NCBI GenBank assembly: GCA_942492965.1
Contig: OW818656.1
Span: 3,844,001-3,908,000 of the forward strand
Reading direction: 5' to 3'
From: Sphingosinicella sp942492965
Lineage (GTDB): Bacteria > Pseudomonadota > Alphaproteobacteria > Sphingomonadales > Sphingomonadaceae
DNA: 64,000 bases
Positions 42,526-50,739 of this stretch are shown piece by piece; position 1 is the first letter of the stretch, and each line of letters opens with the position of its first letter. The position numbers and the translations under genes were made by a program. The notes beneath the pieces were generated by a model. That model saw only the letters and a list, made by a program, of their open reading frames with translations. It was not told the DNA's origin and did not search any database.

Positions 42526-43697
42526 TTCTTTGCTCCGCTGTTGCTGTTGAACCAGGCTTTCGCCACGTCATGATAGCGCTGGTTTGCGCCGCCCTGCGTG
42601 TTGACGAGGAGGACGATGGCCGTCTTCTCGTCCGGGTAAGTGTAGAGCGCCGAGTTGAAGCCGTTGATCGCGCCGCCGTGGCCAACCACGCGGCGGCCGT
42701 CGCGTTCGCCCACGGCGAGGCCGAGTCCGTATTCCAGCGGCGGGGGTCCGCTCGGAAAGGACTTGCTCACCGCGCTCGTCAGGCGTCCGTCCTTCAGCTT
42801 TGCGGGTTCGATCATCAGCGCGAGGCTTTCCGGTTTCACGACCTTGCCGGAAAACAGTGCCTCCTGCCAGCGGAGCATGTCCGCCGCGGTCGAGCGTATC
42901 GCGCCGGCGCCATGCGCCACGCTCACCGAAAGCGGTAGGGGATTCGCGAGTTTGCCGTCCAGCAGATCGTAACCTTTCGCGCGGCGTGGGACGATCGCGC
43001 GCTCGTCGTCGTAGGCCGTGTCGGTGAGGCCGAGGGGCTTCGTGATCATCTCTTCGAGCGCGACGCCATACGGCTTGCCGCTCAGCTTCTCGACGATCGC
43101 GGCGGCAAGAACATAGGCCGAATTGTTGTAGCGATAGTCTTCGCCCACCGCGAAGTCGGTGAGATTGTCCTGCCCCGCGATGTAGGAAATCATCTCCTTC
43201 GTGTCGTGCGCCCGCCACCCGCGCGACTGGAAATTCTTGTCGGTGTAGCTGTGGATGCCCGAGGTGTGATCGAGCAGGTGCCGCACGGTGATGCCGTCGG
43301 CCTTGGGGAAATCCGGGAAATATTTGCTGATCGGGTCACTGAGCGAGAGCTGCCCGCGCTCCACCAGCATCATCAGCATCGCCGAGGTGAACTGCTTGGT
43401 GATCGAGCCGATGCGGAAGATCGTGTCGGCTTTCACCGGCTGGCCGTCCTCAAGATCAGAATAGCCGTAGCCCTTCAGAAAGACGATCTTGCCGTCCTTC
43501 ATCACGCCGACCGCACCTCCCGCGAGTTTTCCGCTCTCGATTGCTTCCGCCATGACCTTGTCGATTCCGGCCGTGACCGCCTTGCTTGCCGTGATCCGCG
43601 GTGCACTCTCGGCGGCTGCCGGCAGAGGGACCGCGTGTGCGAGCAGCAGCACGGCAGGCGCGACACCCAGCCAGCGAAAGATTTTCCGTTTTCCCAT
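42522..43697 (-). CDS. Serine hydrolase, class C beta-lactamase fold (exported)
   Basis: A 391-residue periplasmic serine hydrolase. A signal peptide runs to AAAES, then the active-site SITK near residue 99, YNNSAYVLAA (the Tyr of YxN) and VGHGGAINGF. The family includes D-aminopeptidases and esterases as well as beta-lactamases; the D-aminoacylase partner suggests a peptidase acting on D-peptides. It is first in the operon, after a large palindromic operator-like site. Confidence 0.85.
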   Translation of the reverse strand: MGKRKIFRWLGVAPAVLLLAHAVPLPAAAESAPRITASKAVTAGIDKVMAEAIESGKLAGGAVGVMKDGKIVFLKGYGYSDLEDGQPVKADTIFRIGSITKQFTSAMLMMLVERGQLSLSDPISKYFPDFPKADGITVRHLLDHTSGIHSYTDKNFQSRGWRAHDTKEMISYIAGQDNLTDFAVGEDYRYNNSAYVLAAAIVEKLSGKPYGVALEEMITKPLGLTDTAYDDERAIVPRRAKGYDLLDGKLANPLPLSVSVAHGAGAIRSTAADMLRWQEALFSGKVVKPESLALMIEPAKLKDGRLTSAVSKSFPSGPPPLEYGLGLAVGERDGRRVVGHGGAINGFNSALYTYPDEKTAIVLLVNTQGGANQRYHDVAKAWFNSNSGAKK

Positions 43698-43732
43698 CGG
43701 TCGTCAACTCCCATCCCTGCGGCGATTCGCCA

Positions 43733-43755
43733 TTCAGGATATTGGCTATCCTGAA
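43733..43755. promoter_or_regulatory. 23-bp palindromic operator-like site
   Basis: TTCAGGATA-ttggc-TATCCTGAA is a perfect 9-bp inverted repeat about 35 bases upstream of the serine hydrolase start. A second, smaller palindrome ATTCA-acc-TGAAT follows at 43763-43775. Confidence 0.55.
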
Positions 43756-43856
43756 CGGAAAAATTCAACCTGAATGAGTTCATTAATGGAAATTCGTTTC
43801 CACGCGCTGGAAACGGCGCGTGTGGCGGAGAGGTTGCAGAAAATTGTGGGAAAATG

Positions 43857-43930
43857 TGGAGGCCCGAGCCGGAATCGAACCGGCGTGCAAGGATTTGCAG
43901 TCCTCTGCGTAACCACTCCGCCATCGGGCC
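43857..43930 (-). tRNA. tRNA-Cys (anticodon GCA)
   Basis: Minus strand: acceptor GGCCCGA pairs with TCGGGCC, followed by U73 and encoded CCA (43859-43857). The anticodon loop CTGCAAA gives GCA, and U73 is the cysteine discriminator. Confidence 0.97.
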
Positions 43931-44108
43931 TCGATGCGGGAGGCGCGCTCTCTAGACCATCGCAAGGGGCGGTGTAAACGTCTCTGTGGCGATGCCTTTC
44001 GACGGAAGGCGCACGGGAATGGACGTACGCCGACTTTCCGCCTTGGCGATGCGGTGCGAAACTCCTAAAGCCGGATGCAGCTGCGCCGTGCCTCAAGCGG
44101 ACCGCGGC

Positions 44109-44141
44109 TTGCAAATTTAGTGTGTTATTTATATATAACAC
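44109..44141 (+). promoter_or_regulatory. Promoter with overlapping palindromic operator
   Basis: TTGCAA (44109-44114) and TATATA (44132-44137) are 17 bases apart. A 20-base palindrome, GTGTTAT-ttatat-ATAACAC (44122-44141), overlaps the -10 element, so a repressor bound there would block the PIMT-tolC genes downstream. Confidence 0.6.
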
Positions 44142-44170
44142 CGTGAACAGGTCAGGAGGACGCGAAGCCC

Positions 44171-44833
44171 GTGAAATTGCCGGACTTCAGGAAGATGCGC
44201 AGCGCGATGATCGACAGCCAGCTGCGTCCCAGCGGTATCGTCGAGCCTAATCTCATCGCCGCGATCAAATATGTGCCGCGCGAGATGTATGTTCCCGCCG
44301 AGCTTTCCTCGCTGGCCTATCTCGACGAGGCGCTTGAGGTCGTGCCGGGCCGCGCGATGCCGGCGCCGCTTGTCGGCTGTCTGCTGATGTCCGCGCTTGA
44401 AGTGGCGCCGACGGAGCGCGCGCTCATCGTGGGCGGAACGACGGGCTATTCGGCCTCGATCCTTGCGCGGCTCTGCGCGCATGTCACGCTGGTAGAGGAC
44501 GATGCGACGCTCGTGCGCCGCGCGTCCTCCGCGATCTCCAAGACCGGCGTTTCCAACGTCAGCGTCGTCGAAGGTCAGCTTGCCGAGGGCTGCGCCGAGG
44601 GCGCGCCGTATGACGTGCTGCTGATCGACGGCGAGGTCGAGGACGTGCCGGAGACGCTCGTCGCGCAGGTGCGCGACGGCGGACGCATCGCGGCGGTGCT
44701 CGCCGAGCGCGGTGCGGCGCCGAGCGTTGCGGTGGGCCGTGTCGCGGGCGGACATGTCGGCTGGACGCGTCTGCTCGAAGCGGGCGCACCGCGGCTCAAG
44801 GGTTTCGAGCGGCCGCGGGTTTTCGAGTTCTAG
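44171..44833 (+). CDS. Protein-L-isoaspartate O-methyltransferase-like protein
   Basis: A 220-residue SAM methyltransferase of the PIMT family, starting at GTG 44171 after AGGAGG. The SAM site is GGTTGYSASILAR near residue 77. The N-terminal MIDSQLRPSG and PREMYVPAELSSLAYLDE are typical of the alphaproteobacterial PIMT-like proteins found just before tolC. Whether it repairs isoaspartyl residues is unsure. Confidence 0.82.
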   Translation: MKLPDFRKMRSAMIDSQLRPSGIVEPNLIAAIKYVPREMYVPAELSSLAYLDEALEVVPGRAMPAPLVGCLLMSALEVAPTERALIVGGTTGYSASILARLCAHVTLVEDDATLVRRASSAISKTGVSNVSVVEGQLAEGCAEGAPYDVLLIDGEVEDVPETLVAQVRDGGRIAAVLAERGAAPSVAVGRVAGGHVGWTRLLEAGAPRLKGFERPRVFEF

Positions 44834-44843
44834 GAGCGGGCGA

Positions 44844-46289
44844 ATGGGTGGCAGGTTTTTCGTTCTGATGGGGGGCGCGGCGCTCGCCGCGCTTGCGGCA
44901 ACGCCGGCGGCGGCGGAAAGCCTCCGCGATGCGATGGCCGCTGCTTACGCCAACAACCCCGTGCTTGCAGGTGCACGCGCGGGCCAGCAGGCGGTGTCCG
45001 AAGGTGTCGTGCAGCAGCTCGGCGCGTTCCGTCCCACCCTGGGGGCGCAGGCCGCGCTCAATCAGGATACCACCGGCCCCGGCCGTTTCAACGACATGAG
45101 CCGCCTCGTGACGGTGGGCGTGCAGCTCAGCCAGCCGGTGTATCAGGGCGGGCGTCTGCAGGCGGGGCTGAAGGCTGCTAAGAACCGTGAGATCGCGGGC
45201 CGCGAGCAGCTTCGCGGGACCGAGAACCAGACGATTTTCGACACCGTCGTCGCCTATATGGATGTGCTGCGCCTGCAGGCCGAGGTGGACCTGACGTCGA
45301 ACCAGGTGCGTGTGCTCGAGCGTCAGCTGCAGGCGTCGAACGACCGCTTCGAAGTCGGCGACCTGACGCGGACGGACGTCGCGCAGAGCGAGGCGCGCCT
45401 CGCGCTTGCGCGCAGCCAGAGCATCGCCGCGCTCGGCAACCTTGCGAACGCGCGCGCCACATACGAGCGTGTCGTAGGCCACGCGCCGGAAAACCTTGAG
45501 CAGCCGCAGCTCCCCGCGCTGATCCCCGGCACGCAGCAGCAGGCGATCGACCTTGCGCTTGCCGACAGCCCCTTCATGCTCGCCGCGAAGTCCGAGCAGG
45601 AAGCCGCGCGTCAGGACGTGCGCGTACAGAAGGGCGCGCGCCTGCCGAGCGTCGATGCGACCTTCGGTGTCGGCTATACGAACTTTCGCGGCCTCTCGGC
45701 TGCGGGCGCAGGCGTCCGCAGCAGCGGCATCGATTATACGCAGAACATCGGCGCCACGCTGACGCTGCCGATCTTCCAGGCGGGCGTGCAGGGCTCGCGC
45801 ATCCGGGAGGCGCAGGCGCGCTTCTCGCAGGCCGAGCAGAACGCGCTTTCCGCCGAACGCGACACGATCGAAGGCGCGCGTCAGGCCTGGGAAAACCTGC
45901 AAAGCGCCCGTTCGACGATCGAATCGGCGAAGATTCAGGTCAGCGCCAACGAACTCGCGCTTGAAGGCACGCGCGCCGAAAACGAGGTCGGCTCGCGCGA
46001 TATCCTCGACGTGCTGAATGCCGAGCAGGAACTGCTCGACGCGCGTGTCACGCTGGTGCGCGCCGAACGCGACGCGTTCGTCGCCGGCTACGCGCTGCTC
46101 GCTACGGTGGGCCGCGCCGAGGCGGACGACCTCGACCTGCCGGTCGAGATCTACCGCCCCGAAGCGTACACGTCGCAGGCAAAGCGGCACTGGGTGGACT
46201 GGGCGCCGGGCGAGCGGCAGCCGGTCACCACGCAGGTGACGGCGCCGGACACGATGGGGCCGCCGGTTCCGCCGAGCGTCCAGCAGTAG
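44844..46289 (+). CDS. tolC: TolC-family outer-membrane efflux channel
   Basis: A 481-residue outer-membrane export channel with signal peptide (cut after AAAES). Two outer-membrane efflux repeats with long coiled-coil helices are seen, for example QLQASNDRFEVGDLTRTDVAQSEARLALA and the second repeat RAENEVGSRDILDVLNAEQELLDARVTLVRAERD. It forms the trimeric exit duct for type I secretion and RND pumps. It starts 10 bases after the PIMT-like gene. Confidence 0.94.
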   Translation: MGGRFFVLMGGAALAALAATPAAAESLRDAMAAAYANNPVLAGARAGQQAVSEGVVQQLGAFRPTLGAQAALNQDTTGPGRFNDMSRLVTVGVQLSQPVYQGGRLQAGLKAAKNREIAGREQLRGTENQTIFDTVVAYMDVLRLQAEVDLTSNQVRVLERQLQASNDRFEVGDLTRTDVAQSEARLALARSQSIAALGNLANARATYERVVGHAPENLEQPQLPALIPGTQQQAIDLALADSPFMLAAKSEQEAARQDVRVQKGARLPSVDATFGVGYTNFRGLSAAGAGVRSSGIDYTQNIGATLTLPIFQAGVQGSRIREAQARFSQAEQNALSAERDTIEGARQAWENLQSARSTIESAKIQVSANELALEGTRAENEVGSRDILDVLNAEQELLDARVTLVRAERDAFVAGYALLATVGRAEADDLDLPVEIYRPEAYTSQAKRHWVDWAPGERQPVTTQVTAPDTMGPPVPPSVQQ

Positions 46290-46329
46290 CCGCGTGACAA
46301 CGCCCGGCGATTGGCGCTAAATCGCACGC

Positions 46330-46743
46330 ATGGCAGGCAAGCCCGAACCCACGATGGAGGAAATCCTCGCGTCGATCCGCCGCATTATCGCGGAGGATGA
46401 CGGCGAGCGCGTGCGCGCGCCGGACCTCGACCCCGAAATCGACGACGAGGACGAGCCGCTCGACGAGACGGGCGTGCGGTTCGAGGCGGAGCCTTCCGCG
46501 GTGCTGGAGCTTTCGGAGGAAGCGCAATCCGCGGTTTCCGAGGACATCATGGCGAAGGCGTCCGAGAGTTTCTCCGCGTTGTCCTCCCTGCGCCTGCGCG
46601 GCGACGGGGCGGGGCCGGAAACGCTCGAAGGTCTCGTCCGCGAGTTGCTGCAGCCGATGCTGAAGTCTTGGCTCGACGCCAACCTGCCGGAGATCGTCGA
46701 GCAGATGGTCGCCCGCGAGATCGCCCGCATCACGCGCAAGTAA
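46330..46743 (+). CDS. popZ: Polar organising protein PopZ (DUF2497)
   Basis: A 137-residue acidic protein. The N-terminal helix TMEEILASIRRIIAED and the C-terminal helices LVRELLQPMLKSWLDANLPEIVEQMVAREIARI match PopZ of Caulobacter, with an acidic disordered linker between. PopZ forms a polar matrix that anchors the chromosome origin through ParB. It lies just upstream of valS, the usual alphaproteobacterial order. Confidence 0.9.
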   Translation: MAGKPEPTMEEILASIRRIIAEDDGERVRAPDLDPEIDDEDEPLDETGVRFEAEPSAVLELSEEAQSAVSEDIMAKASESFSALSSLRLRGDGAGPETLEGLVRELLQPMLKSWLDANLPEIVEQMVAREIARITRK

Positions 46744-46792
46744 GCGCACCGCCCGCTTGCCGCATCGCAGCATCGCTGGCAAAGGGACGCAC

Positions 46793-49651
46793 ATGACGAT
46801 CGAAAAGACCTTCGCGCCGGGCGAAATCGAGGCCCGCTGGTACAAATACTGGGAAGAGAACGGGAAATTCCGTCCCGAACGCCCCGATGCGGCGCCGTTC
46901 ACGATCGTAAACCCGCCGCCCAACGTGACGGGCAGCCTCCACATCGGCCACGCGCTCGACAACACGCTGCAGGACATCGTCGTCCGCTACGAACGCCTGC
47001 GCGGCAAGGATGCGCTTTGGGTGGTCGGCACCGATCATGCGGGCATCGCCACGCAGATGGTGGTGGAACGCCAGCTTGAGGCAAAGCAGGACAAGCGCAC
47101 CAACTACAGCCGCGAGGATTTCATCGCGAAGGTGTGGGACTGGAAGGCCGAAAGCGGCGGAGAAATCACGCGCCAGCTGCGCCGCCTCGGCTGCTCGATG
47201 GACTGGTCCCGCGAGCAGTTCACCATGGACCCGCACTTCACGCGCGCGGTCGTGAAGGTGTTCGTCGACCTCTACAATCAGGGCCTCATCTACCGCGACA
47301 AGCGGCTGGTGAACTGGGACCCGAAGCTCAAAACCGCGATTTCTGACCTCGAGGTCGAAACGCGCGAGGTGAAGGGCCACTTCTGGCGCTTCAAATACCC
47401 GCTCGCGGACGGCGCGACGCTCGCCGATGGCCGCGACTACATCGAGGTCGCCACCACGCGCCCGGAGACGATGCTCGCCGACATGGCGGTGGCCGTCCAC
47501 CCGGAGGACGAGCGCTACAGGAGCGTCATCGGCAAGCACGTGAAGCTGCCGCTCTCGGGCCGCCTTGTGCCCATCGTGGCCGATGAACACGCCGACCCCG
47601 AACTTGGCTCGGGCGCCGTGAAGATCACGCCGGGCCATGACTTCAACGACTTCGAAGTCGGCAAGCGCGCGGGTATTAAGCCCGCCGACATGCTCAACAT
47701 GTTCGACGCAGAGGCAAAGGTCGTGCAGACGGCGGACGGGCTCATCCCGGCGGAATTCCTTGGCCTCGACCGCTTTGACGCCCGCAAGCTGGTCGTCGAG
47801 CGGCTCAAGGAACAGGGCTTCCTGATCCTGCACGTCACCAAGGACAAGGACGGAGAGGAAACACAGCACGACGCTGAACCGCGCACGATCCAGACGCCTT
47901 TCGGCGACCGCGGCGGCGTGGTCATCGAACCGTGGCTGACGGACCAATGGTACGTGAATGCCGAGGAACTGGCCAAGAAGCCGATCGAAGCCGTGCGCAG
48001 CGGCGCCATCGAGATCGTCCCCAAGACTTGGGAAAAGACCTTCTTCAACTGGATGGAAAACATCCAGCCGTGGTGTGTGTCTCGGCAACTGTGGTGGGGG
48101 CATCGGATTCCGGCGTGGTATGGACCAACACGGTCAGGTGACCACATCACGCACGAATATTCCGACGACCCAGCAAAAAAACAGAAGCTGTCTGCTCAGT
48201 TGCAGTCCTTCGTGTCCGAAACAGACGAAGGGGCCATATCGGCTGCTCGTGAGTACTATGGGTCTGAGGTTCGCGTTTTCGACAATGAGCGCGAGGCCCT
48301 TGATGCGGAAAGTGCCGCAGCCAATGCAGGCAAAGCCATCGTTGGCATATGGCGCGATCCCGATGTCCTCGACACCTGGTTCTCATCCGCCCTCTGGCCG
48401 TTCGCGACGCTCGGCTGGCCGGACGCAGACGCGCCGCTGCTCAGCAAGCACTACCCGAACGACCTCTGCATCTCGGGCTTCGACATCCTGTTCTTCTGGG
48501 ATGCGCGCATGGCGATGCAGGGGATGCACTTCAATGAAGGCCGGGTGCCTTGGAAACGGCTCTACCTGCATGGCCTCGTCCGTGCCGCTGATGGCCAGAA
48601 GATGTCGAAGTCGAAGGGCAATGTCGTCGATCCGCTCGGCCTTATCGACAAATACGGCGCCGATGCGCTGCGCTTCTTCATGGCGGCGATGGAGAGCCAG
48701 GGCCGCGACGTGAAGATGGATGAGCGCCGCGTCGAAGGCTACCGCAACTTCGCGACCAAGCTGTGGAACGCCGCGCGTTTCTGCCAGTCGAACGGTATCG
48801 AAGCCTCGCGCACGATTCCCGCGCCCGCCGCCTCACTCGCCGTCAACCGCTGGATCATCGCCGAGGTCGCCGCGACCGCGCAGGCGCTCGAAACCGCGAT
48901 GGCGGAGCTGCGCTTCGATGCCTATGCGGACGCGATCTACCAGTTCACGTGGAGCCGCTTCTGCGACTGGTATCTCGAACTCATCAAGCCGGTTCTCGCC
49001 GAGGGCGGGGAAGGGGCCGACGAAACGCGCACCGTTGCGGGATGGGCGCTCGATCAGATTCTGGTCATGCTCCACCCGGTGATGCCGTTCGTCACCGAGG
49101 AGCTGTGGCACGCGCTCGGCGACCGGGGTGGGCATGATCTCATCACGGCGAAGTGGGTGGAGGTCGGCGCGGTCGACGCAACCGCCTCGGCGGAAATCGA
49201 TTGGCTAATCCGGTTGGTCAGCGACATTCGTTCCACTCGCAACGAGATGAATGTTCCTGCAGGTGAGCAGGTCGCCCTGTTGGTCAACGATCAATCAGAT
49301 GTAGTGATGCAGCGCTTCCAGCAGTTGGACACATTCGTTCGTCGACTGGCGCGTGTTGATTTGATTTCTTTCGATCAATCTCCACCCGCCGGTCGTGCCG
49401 TGATTGCACATGACGATGCGACATATTCGATTCCGCTTGAAGGCGTCATCGACCTCGCCGCCGAGCGCATCCGTCTCGAAAAGAATGCGGCGGCGGCGGA
49501 GAAGGAGCGCGACAGTCTCGCGGGGCGGCTTGGCAATCCGGCGTTCGTCGACAAGGCGAAGCCGGAAGCGGTCGAGAAGGCGCGCGCCGACCATGCGGAG
49601 AAGTCTGCTGAAGCGGAGCGGCTGCGGGCTGCATTGGCACGGTTGGGGTAG
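46793..49651 (+). CDS. valS: Valyl-tRNA synthetase
   Basis: A 952-residue class I synthetase that charges tRNA-Val. HIGH is in PPNVTGSLHIGHALDNTL near residue 42, KMSKS in GQKMSKSKGN near residue 604, with the CP1 editing domain between and a C-terminal coiled-coil arm (ERIRLEKNAAAAEKERDSLAGRLGN). Two internal stretches (about 48060-48360 and 49200-49440) use AT-richer codons than the rest, suggesting recombination patches. The reading frame is intact. Confidence 0.96.
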   Translation: MTIEKTFAPGEIEARWYKYWEENGKFRPERPDAAPFTIVNPPPNVTGSLHIGHALDNTLQDIVVRYERLRGKDALWVVGTDHAGIATQMVVERQLEAKQDKRTNYSREDFIAKVWDWKAESGGEITRQLRRLGCSMDWSREQFTMDPHFTRAVVKVFVDLYNQGLIYRDKRLVNWDPKLKTAISDLEVETREVKGHFWRFKYPLADGATLADGRDYIEVATTRPETMLADMAVAVHPEDERYRSVIGKHVKLPLSGRLVPIVADEHADPELGSGAVKITPGHDFNDFEVGKRAGIKPADMLNMFDAEAKVVQTADGLIPAEFLGLDRFDARKLVVERLKEQGFLILHVTKDKDGEETQHDAEPRTIQTPFGDRGGVVIEPWLTDQWYVNAEELAKKPIEAVRSGAIEIVPKTWEKTFFNWMENIQPWCVSRQLWWGHRIPAWYGPTRSGDHITHEYSDDPAKKQKLSAQLQSFVSETDEGAISAAREYYGSEVRVFDNEREALDAESAAANAGKAIVGIWRDPDVLDTWFSSALWPFATLGWPDADAPLLSKHYPNDLCISGFDILFFWDARMAMQGMHFNEGRVPWKRLYLHGLVRAADGQKMSKSKGNVVDPLGLIDKYGADALRFFMAAMESQGRDVKMDERRVEGYRNFATKLWNAARFCQSNGIEASRTIPAPAASLAVNRWIIAEVAATAQALETAMAELRFDAYADAIYQFTWSRFCDWYLELIKPVLAEGGEGADETRTVAGWALDQILVMLHPVMPFVTEELWHALGDRGGHDLITAKWVEVGAVDATASAEIDWLIRLVSDIRSTRNEMNVPAGEQVALLVNDQSDVVMQRFQQLDTFVRRLARVDLISFDQSPPAGRAVIAHDDATYSIPLEGVIDLAAERIRLEKNAAAAEKERDSLAGRLGNPAFVDKAKPEAVEKARADHAEKSAEAERLRAALARLG

Positions 49652-49659
49652 CGTTTACT

Positions 49660-49770
49660 CCCTCTCCCCGGCGGGGAGAGGGTTGGGGAGAGGGGCTTCC
49701 ACCCTCACCAACTCCGCCCAAGGCCTTCGGCCAGGGCTCCGTATCCTCTCCCATCAAGGGAGAGGATAGG
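49660..49770. repeat. Two-hairpin repeat after valS (REP-like)
   Basis: CCCTCTCCCC-ggc-GGGGAGAGGG (49660-49682) and TATCCTCTCCC-atcaa-GGGAGAGGATA (49742-49768) flank a pyrimidine-rich spacer containing GGCC-TTC-GGCC. This is the common dispersed CTCTCCCC-type intergenic repeat of proteobacteria; here it lies between converging valS and a small gene, and may also terminate both transcripts. Confidence 0.75.
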
Positions 49771-49774
49771 CTGC

Positions 49775-49882
49775 TCAGCTTGACATCAGGACGAACATCG
49801 CGAGCAGGAGCGCACCGCACACGCCGAGGATGAACAGCAGCTTGCGGTCGTCGCGCATCCGCTGCGGCTTCTTCTTCGCCAT
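49775..49882 (-). CDS. Very small membrane protein (35 aa)
   Basis: A 35-residue protein: a basic N-terminus (MAKKKPQRMRDDRK) followed by one hydrophobic helix (LLFILGVCGALLLAMFVLM). GGGGGAGGA precedes it at the right distance for ATG 49882; an ATG at 49888 overlaps the ygfZ stop. Too short for confident calling, but the layout is that of a real small inner-membrane protein. Confidence 0.5.
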   Translation of the reverse strand: MAKKKPQRMRDDRKLLFILGVCGALLLAMFVLMSS

Positions 49883-49884
49883 CG

Positions 49885-50685
49885 TCATTCCTCCCCCTGC
49901 GCCGGGCGCGGCAGCCATTGCGGCCATTCCACGCTCACCGGATGGCCGCTGAGCGTCAGCAGCGCATCGGCATATTCCACGCGAAGATAGGCGATGCCGC
50001 GGGAGCCTTCGAAGCTGCGCAGCGTGCCCGCCTCGCGGTCTCCGGCCATGATCGTGCGGTCTTCGCCCACGGGTTCCGCGAGCATCACCGGAAGGAAGCG
50101 CTTGTTCACCTTGGCGCGCCAGTTCATGCGCGCGGTGTTTTCCTGCCCGACGTAGCAGCCCTTCGAAAAGCTCACCCCGTTCAGCTCGGCGGCGTTCGTT
50201 TCCAGCCACATGGTCTTGTCGATCTCGAAGTCGGGCGTGTCCGGCACGCCGAGGCCGATGCGCCATGCGTGCCAGTCCGCCGTGTTCGCATCCACCGAAC
50301 CGCCCGCCGCGAGCCAGCGGTGGCCGAGCGCGGGGAGGCGGGGATCGTGGGGACGGGAGAGCGTGCGTTCCTTCCAGCCCGCGAAGACACGAAGCTGCGA
50401 GGGTGCGATTTCGATGGCGCGGCGCAGCCGGTACATTCTCAGCTTCTTCGCAAGATCGTCGGCGCGGCTTTTGTGGACATCGATGAAGATGCCCGCCTCG
50501 CCGCCGTCGTAGAGGATCATGTCGGCGATATATTTGCCCTGCGCGGTGAGCAGCCCCGCCCACACCGGTGTTTCCGGCGTCAGCGCCGTTTCCGACACGT
50601 CGCTGGTGACAAGCCCGTTCAGGAAACCCCGCACGTCCTCGCCGGAAACCACGAGCACGGTGCGATCATCGAGATATGCAATCAT
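49885..50685 (-). CDS. ygfZ: Folate-binding iron-sulfur assembly protein YgfZ/IBA57
   Basis: A 266-residue GcvT-fold protein. The diagnostic KGCYVGQEN motif with the conserved Cys is at about residue 173. YgfZ helps repair or assemble iron-sulfur clusters in a subset of enzymes such as radical SAM proteins (known from E. coli). It is divergent from pyrC. Confidence 0.93.
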   Translation of the reverse strand: MIAYLDDRTVLVVSGEDVRGFLNGLVTSDVSETALTPETPVWAGLLTAQGKYIADMILYDGGEAGIFIDVHKSRADDLAKKLRMYRLRRAIEIAPSQLRVFAGWKERTLSRPHDPRLPALGHRWLAAGGSVDANTADWHAWRIGLGVPDTPDFEIDKTMWLETNAAELNGVSFSKGCYVGQENTARMNWRAKVNKRFLPVMLAEPVGEDRTIMAGDREAGTLRSFEGSRGIAYLRVEYADALLTLSGHPVSVEWPQWLPRPAQGEE

Positions 50686-50739
50686 GAGAAGAAGCTAGGG
50701 ACTGGTGCGCCACGTGCAAGGGGGTATAGCATCGCGTTC

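Noticed and set aside
49660..49770. CRISPR or tandem repeat after valS
   Set aside because: There are only two hairpins with different sequences and no regular spacers; it fits a dispersed REP-like intergenic repeat.
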